Part shown: one piece after another, positions 9,027 to 17,082 of the stretch
Layout of the letters: each line of letters begins with the position of its first letter
Numbering within the stretch: position 1 is the stretch's first letter
Assembly: GCF_010975035.1 (NCBI RefSeq)
Contig: NZ_JAAIUV010000005.1
Span: 1 to 64,000, forward strand
Origin: Neobacillus thermocopriae
GTDB lineage: Bacteria; Bacillota; Bacilli; Bacillales; Cytobacillaceae
Direction of reading: 5' to 3'
DNA length: 64,000 nucleotides
Program-made: the position numbers and the translations under genes
Notes under the pieces: model-generated
The model's input: the letters and a program-made list of their open reading frames with translations, nothing else
Told to the model about the DNA's origin: nothing
Database searches by the model: none

Positions 9027-10352
9027 TTAATTTGCCTTTTTTAATCCTTCATTTATGTCATTAACAGATTGTTTACATTGATAAACATTGAGCAAATGAA
9101 TCTGTTCATTTTCCCAATTGTATTTTTGGCTGGCATTAATGGCATTTACTTTCATTTCACTGTGCTTTTCCGGATGATCGATAAGCCAATTAACTCCATC
9201 TGCTATGGATTCAGGATCATGAGAATCAACTATTACTCCTGTTTGATCTCCTTCTACCACTCTCTTAATTTCAGGAAATCCACATGCAACAACAGGTACT
9301 CCAGCCATCATATATTCAAATAGCTTGTTTGATGATGCCGAGTAATGGTTAAAGCACACATTGTTAAGAACTTGAAATCCTAAATACGCATTCCTTGTAT
9401 ATTTTGGTAAATCTGCAAGTGGGACTTTAGGGAGAAATTTCACTTTTTCTTCAAGTTTCATCTGTTGAACCATGTCTATGAGATCATTTTTTATTTTCCC
9501 GTCCCCAATTAATACCAATACACCTTCTTTAAAAAGCGGTGCTGCCTTTATTAGCTTGTCCAAACCACGACCTGTTTGAATTCCACCCTGATATAAAAGA
9601 ATTTTTTCATGCCTAGGGATATTCAACATTCCATGTAAATCTACTTTTTCTGTATTTTTACTTGTTTGCTTAAAAGGGTAGTTATGAACAACATGGGGAT
9701 AAATTCCATATAAACTTTCGTTATACTTTGCTCTAGTATGATTTTCAACGATCATTTCGTCAATTTTTTTTATAAAAAAAGCTTCCATTTTCCCATAAAC
9801 GGGACTATTGTATCCTGTTCTGCTTGTTTGAACTTCATGGGAATCGTAAATCAATCTTTTGGGCTTCAATCTCCATTTAGAACAAATATATCCTTGTGGG
9901 AGAGTGTTTAAATCATTTGAATGATAGATATCGTAATTTCCCTTATATCCCATTAAAATCATTCGTAAAATTAAACTCCCTCTAACCCATATCACATTTA
10001 ATTTTGTTTTTAACAAAATTACTGCTAGAAAAGTTAGAGAAAGAAATAGAACAGGTGATATATATACAAACATGGCCCATAAAAGAAAACAAAAAGCTCC
10101 AAACCATTTATGTTGTAAGGAGAACCGGTACATTTTTTGAATGAATTCCAATAAAACTGGGTACCTTCTAAGTCTAAATACCCTGAAATGCTCATTTCTT
10201 TGTTCAAACCTTGGAAGTGTCTCGTCTTTAGGGTCATGTATGCAGATTAAATCTACATCATAACCAGCTTCCGATAGTGTTGTGCATTCCCTTAACACTC
10301 TGGCATCATTGGTAAAATGATTCCAAACAAACATTCCAACTCTTTTTGACAT
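9027..10352 (-). CDS. Glycosyltransferase family 4 protein
   Basis: The GT-B fold protein (about 441 residues) starts at the ATG behind GGGGAG (reading MSKRVGMFVW). The C-terminal donor domain carries LLYQGGIQTGRGLDKL and EYMMAGVPVVACGFPEIK, the EX7E-like nucleotide-sugar site. A hydrophobic insertion at about 84-125 could dock the enzyme to the membrane. It is 9 bp from wecB and 12 bp after the upstream GT4, so it belongs to one operon. It likely adds a sugar to a lipid-linked precursor; donor and acceptor are unknown. Confidence 0.82.
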   Translation of the reverse strand: MSKRVGMFVWNHFTNDARVLRECTTLSEAGYDVDLICIHDPKDETLPRFEQRNEHFRVFRLRRYPVLLEFIQKMYRFSLQHKWFGAFCFLLWAMFVYISPVLFLSLTFLAVILLKTKLNVIWVRGSLILRMILMGYKGNYDIYHSNDLNTLPQGYICSKWRLKPKRLIYDSHEVQTSRTGYNSPVYGKMEAFFIKKIDEMIVENHTRAKYNESLYGIYPHVVHNYPFKQTSKNTEKVDLHGMLNIPRHEKILLYQGGIQTGRGLDKLIKAAPLFKEGVLVLIGDGKIKNDLIDMVQQMKLEEKVKFLPKVPLADLPKYTRNAYLGFQVLNNVCFNHYSASSNKLFEYMMAGVPVVACGFPEIKRVVEGDQTGVIVDSHDPESIADGVNWLIDHPEKHSEMKVNAINASQKYNWENEQIHLLNVYQCKQSVNDINEGLKKAN

Positions 10353-10376
10353 CGTTCTCCCCATTCCCTTTAATTT

Positions 10377-11561
10377 CTATTTCATATATTCTACTAACTT
10401 ATTAATGTTGACATCCCAGTTGAAATTTTTAAGAATTACTTGCTGCGCTCTTTCTGACATTTCTTTGCACAGTTTTTTATCTTCTAATAACGTCTTTATA
10501 ATGGATACAATTTTTTTAGGATCGGGAGTATTGCTAACAATTCCTACTCGTTCTTTTTCAATCATTTCTTTTGCATATCCATCAACTACTCCTACGATAG
10601 GAACGCCACAAGTCATATAATCAATAATTTTCCCTGGTAAAACCGTTTTAAAAACATCTTTTTCTTTTAACGTTACAAGACCTAAATCATGTTCTGAAAT
10701 AATCTTAAAAACTTCTTTTCTAGTTACTGGGTTAATAATGGTAACATTCTTATAATCTTTAATTGAATGAATCAATTGTTTTTTATTTACCCCATACCCT
10801 ATGATAGTTAAATGAATTCCTTGCTCGTCCAATAGAGGTACAAGCTGATTAATTAATAGGGTATTTTGAGCTAAGCCTAAATTACCTGCATAAATTATTT
10901 TTTTTGTATCGTTTTTTTCCCTATTTTTAAGAGCTATTTCCTCTTCTACAGCTCCATTAGGGATAAAGATTATTTTTGATTTTAATATTCCTGCCTTATT
11001 TTGTATGTGATCCTGAAAACCCAGGCTGTTAATGACTATTTTGTCTGATTTTTTATAAAGAGTTTTTTCTAATGTCCCAAAGAATTTTAATATAATGGGG
11101 TAGTTAAAAACTTCAACACCTTTTAACGATTCCGGCCATAAATCGCGGATATCTAAAACCAATTTTGTTTTGTATCGATATTTGGCAAACAGCCCAACTA
11201 ACCCAGTAAATATCGGCGGTGAAGTTACAAAAATATAATCATATCTTTTTTTGTCCTTAATAATAAGGAAAATAAGTTTTAGAGCAATTTCTATATAATA
11301 TAACAAACGGTTAATAATACTATTTGAATATTTTCTACTGGAAATATTAATTCTCATAATGTTATTTTCACGATTTAAGCTTTCATCATCCCAAAAGTCT
11401 GCATTACTATAGATCTTCTTGTTTGGATAAGAAGGTTCAGCTGTAAAAACCGTTACATCATATTTTTTCTTTTTCAATTGCAGAAATAGGTGCTTAATCC
11501 GGTTAGCGTGACTGCCTATTTCCGGATAAAAATGCTGAGATATAATTAATACTCGTTTCAC
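10377..11561 (-). CDS. Glycosyltransferase family 4 protein (WbuB-like)
   Basis: This 394-residue protein has the N-terminal ISQHFYPEIGSHANR, the VLDIRDLWPES motif and a C-terminal KIIYAGNLG/PGKIIDYMTCGVPIVGV donor-binding region, as in WbuB-type amino-sugar transferases. A hydrophobic patch near 88-103 suggests peripheral membrane association. The start is GTG behind AAGGTGGT. It is the first gene of the wecB/wecC transcript, downstream of a candidate promoter. It probably acts early in assembling the lipid-linked repeat unit. Confidence 0.82.
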   Translation of the reverse strand: MKRVLIISQHFYPEIGSHANRIKHLFLQLKKKKYDVTVFTAEPSYPNKKIYSNADFWDDESLNRENNIMRINISSRKYSNSIINRLLYYIEIALKLIFLIIKDKKRYDYIFVTSPPIFTGLVGLFAKYRYKTKLVLDIRDLWPESLKGVEVFNYPIILKFFGTLEKTLYKKSDKIVINSLGFQDHIQNKAGILKSKIIFIPNGAVEEEIALKNREKNDTKKIIYAGNLGLAQNTLLINQLVPLLDEQGIHLTIIGYGVNKKQLIHSIKDYKNVTIINPVTRKEVFKIISEHDLGLVTLKEKDVFKTVLPGKIIDYMTCGVPIVGVVDGYAKEMIEKERVGIVSNTPDPKKIVSIIKTLLEDKKLCKEMSERAQQVILKNFNWDVNINKLVEYMK

Positions 11562-11618
11562 TAACGGATTACCACCTTTTTGTCATTTTAAAATCTGTAT
11601 ATCTCAACGAATATTGTA

Positions 11619-11646
11619 AGTATATGTCAATCGTTTGCAGTTACAA
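11619..11646 (-). promoter_or_regulatory. Candidate sigma-A promoter of the glycan operon
   Basis: The minus strand reads TTGTAA, a 16-bp spacer, then TATACT about 60 bp upstream of the first GT4 start. A TTGACA also lies inside the spacer. Confidence 0.4.
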
Positions 11647-12196
11647 TAATACACGGTGATAATAATTTTTAAAACATAATTCAACAATTTACAATCAATT
11701 ACCAAAAACACATTAAAATTATTGACTTATGTATATATTTCGTTGGCCGAAATTTATCAAATCAAAAAAATAAATATCTAATTGAAAATTATGCGCGTGA
11801 ACACTATTCTTTCATTAGATATTAATGCTTAGATAAGATAGTGGACTCACACCACAATCAATTGAAAAAATCACCTAAGAATAGAAAAATTCCCTATTTT
11901 ACCAAAATCTTACCAAAATACTATTTATTACATAAAAAACTACAACTTTCGACTTATTTTTAACAAAATAAGACATATACCAAAACTTATAATAGTTTAC
12001 CACTTTTTATTTTGACAGTAAATAGCAAATATTGTCGATTAATGTCGGTATTATTTACATAAAAATTTTCTAATAAAGTTGTATCCTAAATATAAATTAA
12101 GACTTTTTTACTAATAAAAAGAAATTCAAATGTGATTCAATACAATGATTTACTTTATTCGAAAAAATAACTTCTAATAACAGCCCTCAATAGTTA

Positions 12197-12292
12197 TCAG
12201 CCACATTTCAGCTCCTTGATAAACTGCTTGCAGCTATACACCTTAAACCCTTTTTCGACAAAGGCGAAGGTATAGGGTTCTTCGTTGATCCT
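12197..12292 (-). pseudogene. Possible C-terminal gene relic
   Basis: A 31-codon open stretch between in-frame stops reads as a plausible protein tail (EEPYTFAFVEKGFKVY near its start, ending IKELKCG). No start codon or ribosome-binding site precedes it. It could be the decayed end of a gene lost from this junction. Chance openness is possible. Confidence 0.25.
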
Positions 12293-12476
12293 TTATATTC
12301 GAAGTAGCTCTATAAAATTTGCCATAGATTATGACATCAATGTCGAAGGTAAAAAGAAACATTTTATTCCTATTTTTCTACATCATTTCCACAAAATTTA
12401 TAGAAACCCACCCGAATTCTAGGAAACTATGGTAAAATTTATAGAATAAAAAAATAAAAAGAGGTGATTTTGTTAG

Positions 12477-13532
12477 ATGAAGAAAACCATTATTCGTGCT
12501 TTATCGACAACGGCACTCATTTCAATGGCCTACGCTGGAACGGCCAATGCCAGTACATATAAGGTGGTAAAAGGGGATGCCCTTATTAAAATTGCTAATC
12601 GTTACAATGTGACAGTAACTGAACTGCAGAAATGGAACAATCTTTCAGGGACCTTAATCTATCCTGGACAAGTGCTGAAGGTATCTGCACCAGCTACAAC
12701 CACCACTGCGCCTACAACAAGCGGGTTAACGCAACAAAATACAGGGAATACGAGCAATTCCGTTACTGTACATATAGTTAAAAAAGGTGATTCTCTTTGG
12801 AAATTAGCCAGAGATTATAAAACAACTATCCAGGAATTGAAATCACTAAATGGTCTAACTTCAGATATCATTTATGTGGGACAAAAACTGAAGGTATCTG
12901 AAAAAAAATCAACACCTTTGAAGAACCCTCCTGCCAATCAGGTGTCACCATCGCCTGGAAACAGTACAGTGTTTGTCCATACCGTGAAAAGTGGTGATTC
13001 GCTCTGGAAAATTGCGAATCAATATGGGACGACCGTAGCAAATTTGAAATCATTAAATAACTTAAAATCTAACCTTCTTTATATAGGACAAAAATTGAAG
13101 GTTTCAGGAAATGCACCTACGACCGAAACAAAACCTTCGCAACAAACTCCTGCTCCTACCGGGTCCAGTGTGGCTGAAAAAATGATTTCAGTAGGAAAAA
13201 GTGTCCTTGGTACGCCTTATGTTTGGGGTGGTAGTTCAAAATCAGGTTTTGACTGCAGTGGCTTCATTTATTACACTGCTAACCAAGCCGGTTACAAGAT
13301 TGGCCGCTATTCGGCTGCTGGCTACTATGATCGTAGCTACTATGTCAACAATCCTAAACCAGGGGACCTTGTCTTTTTTGAAAACACCTATAAAAAAGGA
13401 ATCTCGCATGTGGGAATTTATCTGGGGAATAATCAATTTATCCATGCGAGCTCCTCAAAAGGAGTAACGATTTCTGATTTAAAAAATCCATATTGGACTC
13501 AGCATTTTGATAGTTTTAAGCGATTCTATTAA
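12477..13532 (+). CDS. LysM-repeat NlpC/P60 peptidoglycan endopeptidase (LytE/CwlS-like)
   Basis: The protein has 351 residues. A signal peptide (1-25, ending NAS) is followed by three LysM domains (about 27-65, 96-137, 163-203), each containing a GD.L.KIA/LA core and separated by Thr/Pro/Ser linkers. A C-terminal NlpC/P60 domain (about 230-351) has the catalytic Cys in GFDCSGF and His in SHVGIYLG, with a second polar site in FIHASS. It cleaves D-Glu-mDAP bonds in stem peptides and is secreted to the wall. The start is the ATG nine bases after GAGGTGA. LytE and CwlS of B. subtilis have this layout and act in wall expansion or cell separation. Confidence 0.92.
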   Translation: MKKTIIRALSTTALISMAYAGTANASTYKVVKGDALIKIANRYNVTVTELQKWNNLSGTLIYPGQVLKVSAPATTTTAPTTSGLTQQNTGNTSNSVTVHIVKKGDSLWKLARDYKTTIQELKSLNGLTSDIIYVGQKLKVSEKKSTPLKNPPANQVSPSPGNSTVFVHTVKSGDSLWKIANQYGTTVANLKSLNNLKSNLLYIGQKLKVSGNAPTTETKPSQQTPAPTGSSVAEKMISVGKSVLGTPYVWGGSSKSGFDCSGFIYYTANQAGYKIGRYSAAGYYDRSYYVNNPKPGDLVFFENTYKKGISHVGIYLGNNQFIHASSSKGVTISDLKNPYWTQHFDSFKRFY

Positions 13533-13558
13533 TCTGATAAAACGCTAAAAACTAAAAT

Positions 13559-13579
13559 GGCACCGCAATTTGCGGTGCC
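13559..13579. terminator. Bidirectional terminator hairpin
   Basis: A 9-bp perfect GC-rich stem (GGCACCGCA / TGCGGTGCC) with a 3-nt loop lies between two convergent genes. The minus side is followed by ATTTTAGTTTTT and the plus side by GTTTAC. Confidence 0.7.
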
Positions 13580-13658
13580 GTTTACTATATGTAAAACGAT
13601 ATTATATGCTATCACGGTTCGGCGGAGGGAAGCCATCATGGACCATAAGGAAAATCGG

Positions 13659-13868
13659 CTAAAGTCTTGACTCGACCACTGCTTGGGAATCCCTAACTAG
13701 TAAATGCTTCAAATCGGCTTTTAATTCTTCGATTAATTTCTCTACCGTTATTTCTGCTTCATTCATGCCCTTCTCATATGCCTTTTTTAAAATCTCAGCA
13801 AAATCGGCTATCACCGGGCTTGTCTTCCCTTGTTTTTGATCCAACTGTTCAATCCTCCCCATCAACAT
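13659..13868 (-). CDS. Small conserved-looking hypothetical protein
   Basis: The 69-residue soluble, mostly helical and charged product has a middle stretch (KKAYEKGMNEAEITVEKL) and an acidic/basic C-terminus, suggesting an amphipathic helical protein. It is not recognised. The start could be either of two close ATGs (13868 or 13862), neither with a strong Shine-Dalgarno. It sits alone between convergent neighbours and shares the 13559-13579 hairpin. It could be a real small gene or chance. Confidence 0.45.
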   Translation of the reverse strand: MLMGRIEQLDQKQGKTSPVIADFAEILKKAYEKGMNEAEITVEKLIEELKADLKHLLVRDSQAVVESRL

Positions 13869-14075
13869 AATTAGTCATATTTTACTATGATAATAGATAA
13901 TTGTAAATATTTTCCCGGTATTTATTGTAAAATTTTTGGGATTAATGTAGATTTTGGATTATTTTTTATTATTAAATTTCACTCAAAGAAAAAACCTCTT
14001 TTTCCGTCAAGCATGATATGATGAATATATGTTAACCTTTATGTAAATTAAGTAAACATTTAAGGAGGCTTACAG

Positions 14076-14492
14076 GTGTTTAAATTAAGAGGCCATCATC
14101 TATTTTGCTTGCTTGGTTACCGGGGAATGGGCTATTCCGAGGAATATGTGAAAAACATGACCATTCTTCATCAAACGTTAAGAAACGAGCCAAACACATT
14201 CATTCAGCTCGTAAATGGACCGGATCAATTGTGTGAGAAGTACCCTAACTCGGGCGATTATCATTGTGAAAACCAAAATATATATGAAAAAGATGCTATA
14301 ATATTGAAGAAACTTGGGCTTGAAATCGGTCAAATCTTAAGTTGGTCAGAAATTGAATCACGGATCCGTAAACACGCAGTCCCTTCGGATCTTGCAACCA
14401 TCTGCGAATCCTGTTCCTGGCGCGCCTATGGGGTATGTGAAGAAGGAATGCAAGAGATGATTGAAGGGAAAGGATTGCGGGAAGTGAAATAA
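14076..14492 (+). CDS. DUF1284 family protein
   Basis: The 138-residue protein starts with FKLRGHHLFCLLGYRGMGYS, characteristic of DUF1284. Two Cys groups (CEKYPNSGDYHC, and CESCSWRAYGVC near the end) plus His residues suggest a metal or iron-sulphur site; function in the family is not established. The GTG start lies 5 bases after TAAGGAGGC. It is a single-gene transcript ended by the hairpin at 14497-14526. A TATGAT box at about 14016 could be its -10. Confidence 0.82.
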   Translation: MFKLRGHHLFCLLGYRGMGYSEEYVKNMTILHQTLRNEPNTFIQLVNGPDQLCEKYPNSGDYHCENQNIYEKDAIILKKLGLEIGQILSWSEIESRIRKHAVPSDLATICESCSWRAYGVCEEGMQEMIEGKGLREVK

Positions 14493-14496
14493 GAAA

Positions 14497-14526
14497 AAGG
14501 TTGGGAGCGGACTACCGCTCCTTTTT
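14497..14526. terminator. Terminator between DUF1284 and cupin genes
   Basis: The stem GGAGCGG-ACTA-CCGCTCC is flanked by AAAAAGG and CTTTTTC, so it can terminate transcription from both convergent genes. Confidence 0.85.
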
Positions 14527-14541
14527 CATTTTCATTGGATT

Positions 14542-15093
14542 TTAAGCATGCTGTTCTTCGGCAGCCATGGCCTCTGCTTTCGTTTTGTGAACCGTGCCTT
14601 TCGGATGCTGTGGTGGAGCATAGATCGAATAGATTTTTAAGGGAATCGTTCCTGTATTGATGACATTATGCCAAGTACCAGCAGGAATCATGATGGCTGA
14701 ATCATCAAAAACTTCCCTTTCAAATGTTAATTGGTCTTGTTGTTGTCCCATTCGAACTATTCCTTGACCTTGTTCAATACGTAAAAACTGATCTAAATCC
14801 GGATGAATTTCTAATCCAATATCTTCCCCCACTTGTAGGCTCATTAATGTTACTTGTAGGTGTTTTCCTGTCCATAATGCGGTTCGAAACGTTTCGTTTT
14901 GTTTGGCAGCCTGATTAATGTTGACCACAAATGGTTCGGGTCCAAAGTCTTTCCTTTCATTGATGGTCGAATGCATTGGACTCATTCGGTAAGGTTGATG
15001 AGGTGATGTCCAATATAGGTGCTGATTTCCATAGGGATGGGGTACCATTCGGTAATATGGATGAAAATAAGGATTGGATCGGGCATCGTACAT
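14542..15093 (-). CDS. Cupin-domain protein
   Basis: The 183-residue protein has a Tyr/Pro/His-rich N-terminal 45 residues and then a single cupin barrel. Cupin motif 1 is around GLEIHPDLDQFLRIEQGQG (about 98-116) and motif 2 around MIPAGTWHNVINTG (about 140-153). His, Asp, Glu and His residues at the usual metal positions suggest a metal-binding fold similar to mannose-6-phosphate isomerase-like cupins. The aromatic N-terminus is reminiscent of spore-coat-associated proteins, but this is inference. GGAGGGAGC precedes the ATG. Substrate unknown. Confidence 0.8.
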   Translation of the reverse strand: MYDARSNPYFHPYYRMVPHPYGNQHLYWTSPHQPYRMSPMHSTINERKDFGPEPFVVNINQAAKQNETFRTALWTGKHLQVTLMSLQVGEDIGLEIHPDLDQFLRIEQGQGIVRMGQQQDQLTFEREVFDDSAIMIPAGTWHNVINTGTIPLKIYSIYAPPQHPKGTVHKTKAEAMAAEEQHA

Positions 15094-15254
15094 TTTTTTC
15101 AGCTCCCTCCTAGATTATTCACCATATCTTATGCACATAGAGGAGAAATGGAACAAGAGGGCAAGATTCAAGTCTGTTCCTTCAATCCTCATTTTTATTT
15201 ACCATTAAGTCCCCCTCTCCTCGAATCTAAATTTTTTGGATATAATAAAGGAAT

Positions 15255-16913
15255 ATGGATTTTTTTGATGTAATGGGGTCGATACCTGTGAACGAACAGA
15301 TACTGGAACTTTCTGATGAGATAAAGAATAGATTGAGTCCGTATTTGCCTGAGGATGTGAAGCTTGTACAAAAAGGGCTCATGCTTTATCGCCAAGGACT
15401 TGTCACACAGCTTCGTATGGAACAAGGAGAATTTCGCGCCACCGTACAAGATGTAACACCTGCCAAGGTACAGCTAAACCCAGAAATTTTGGGGCAGAGT
15501 AAATGCTCCTGTCCTAGTGAAGGGCTATGTCGCCATCAAATGGCCGTGTTTTTTAGCGCCTATGCGCAAAAAGGTAGTGTGGCAGACTGGGTATCGGAAT
15601 GGCGCGAGCCACTAAGGGAGAATATGCACCAAACGAATTTAGCGACCGCCTGGGGATTAAAAAAAGCAAAAGATTTGGTCAAAGCAGAGGGGGTGCTAAA
15701 ACCGGACTACAGCCGCTGGGTCCAATCGTTTGAGGTAAGCTTTAATACACTAGTCGGGGGAAAGAAATATACAAACCCCTTTATCATTCCAGAATTGTTC
15801 GAGATTTACTTGAAACGGATTAGGGCCAGTGCTCCGGTCGAAAAAGAGTGGCGTCTCATTTATGAACTGGTGGCCGCAGTAGTATCGTTTCGAAACCTCG
15901 TAGTCCTAAGCAATGAACTGGGATTTGATGAACAGACCGTACGGCGAGCTTATCATCACTCTTTTGAAAATTTACTAGGAGAGGTCGAAGAGATTGTTGA
16001 AAAAATGGGGGTACAAACCCTTCCCTTTTCCTTTGATGAGTTCATTGGGCATTTGAAGGATGAGGTGTTTGAACTACTTACCTGCACGAGAAAAGGGCTG
16101 GAGCAAGAACGCATCCAACTACACCGCCTATTGTGGACGGAACTCTTTCGAAAAAAAGAATGGCGGCAGGAAGAAGCACGGAAAATTGGCGATCATATAA
16201 AGCAGCTTGAGGACGGAGAGAATCCTGTCCCCTATTTAGTCACGAGGATTCATTTATTTTTCTTACTCGGGAATGATGAACAGGCACTGGAACTAGCAAA
16301 CAGTGTTCCAGAAAAATTCATCACGCCTTATATGTTGTGGTGGATTGAAGATTTTTCCGCAGCCAGAATGTGGCGCCGGGTGGAACCATTGATCGAGCTA
16401 TTTTTACAACAACTAAAAAAATATACCGATTGGCTCGGTTCGTATCATAGTAGTTCCGTCTTTATCCGGAAAGCACTACGGGCCATTACGCCCTATTGTT
16501 CGGAAAATGGCCGGGTCGATTTGTTTGAGCGGGCATTGCTAGTGATGCTGCCGTACAGTTTTGCGGATTATGAACATTTATTGTTGGAACGCGGTGATTG
16601 GGACCGGTGGGCCGAGCTGTACGCCTTGGTCGGATTGGGATACGATGATCTAGGAAATGATCGAGTAAAACGGCTCGAGAAAGAGCGACCTGAACTGCTA
16701 CTCGGAATGCTCCATCAAGCAGCCCAACATGAAATCGATCAGAAAAACCGTGGCAGCTACCGCATGGCCGTGCGCCACCTAAAAAAACTCCGAACCCTGT
16801 ACAAAAAACTAAAACGAATGGAAGACTGGGAATACTTCCTCACCCAATTACTCGAACGAACCAAACGACTGCGCGCCTTCCAAGAAGAATGCCAACGAAG
16901 CAAATTGATTTAG
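15255..16913 (+). CDS. ywqB: SWIM zinc-finger protein YwqB
   Basis: The 552-residue protein carries a SWIM finger CSCPSEGLCRHQ near residues 79-90 (CxC...CxH), followed by a long helical repeat-like region. SWIM proteins of this type are encoded next to SNF2-like helicases, and here ywqA follows 170 bp downstream as in B. subtilis. It likely acts with YwqA on DNA or nucleoprotein; the biochemical role is not established. The true start is uncertain: ATG 15255 behind AAAGGA, ATG 15273, or GTG 15288 behind GGGGT. A TATAAT at 15240 is so close that the first ATG would be almost leaderless if that were the -10. Confidence 0.85.
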   Translation: MDFFDVMGSIPVNEQILELSDEIKNRLSPYLPEDVKLVQKGLMLYRQGLVTQLRMEQGEFRATVQDVTPAKVQLNPEILGQSKCSCPSEGLCRHQMAVFFSAYAQKGSVADWVSEWREPLRENMHQTNLATAWGLKKAKDLVKAEGVLKPDYSRWVQSFEVSFNTLVGGKKYTNPFIIPELFEIYLKRIRASAPVEKEWRLIYELVAAVVSFRNLVVLSNELGFDEQTVRRAYHHSFENLLGEVEEIVEKMGVQTLPFSFDEFIGHLKDEVFELLTCTRKGLEQERIQLHRLLWTELFRKKEWRQEEARKIGDHIKQLEDGENPVPYLVTRIHLFFLLGNDEQALELANSVPEKFITPYMLWWIEDFSAARMWRRVEPLIELFLQQLKKYTDWLGSYHSSSVFIRKALRAITPYCSENGRVDLFERALLVMLPYSFADYEHLLLERGDWDRWAELYALVGLGYDDLGNDRVKRLEKERPELLLGMLHQAAQHEIDQKNRGSYRMAVRHLKKLRTLYKKLKRMEDWEYFLTQLLERTKRLRAFQEECQRSKLI

Positions 16914-17082
16914 ATGACAGGCTTGGTTGATAAAAAACGTGCCCGCGCGATCTTTTGGGCAGATTCACGAGAAGTTCCCTTATCTGTATGGAGATAGTAT
17001 TTCTAACGATCGTAAGGATTCAGCATCGGTACGAAATCGTCGTTCTGACTCCTCCACTCCACTTTAAAGGAGCCGTTTTACC

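Larger units (their letters stand above)
11562..12476. other. AT-rich 0.9-kb intergenic region
   Basis: No intact gene was found between the divergent glycan operon and the LysM/NlpC gene. It holds the operon promoter on the left, a possible gene relic at 12197-12292, and a 13-bp direct repeat (AAAATTTATAGAA at 12393 and 12434) just upstream of the LysM gene. The base composition is unusually AT-rich, as expected for a junction of accessory DNA. Confidence 0.6.
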
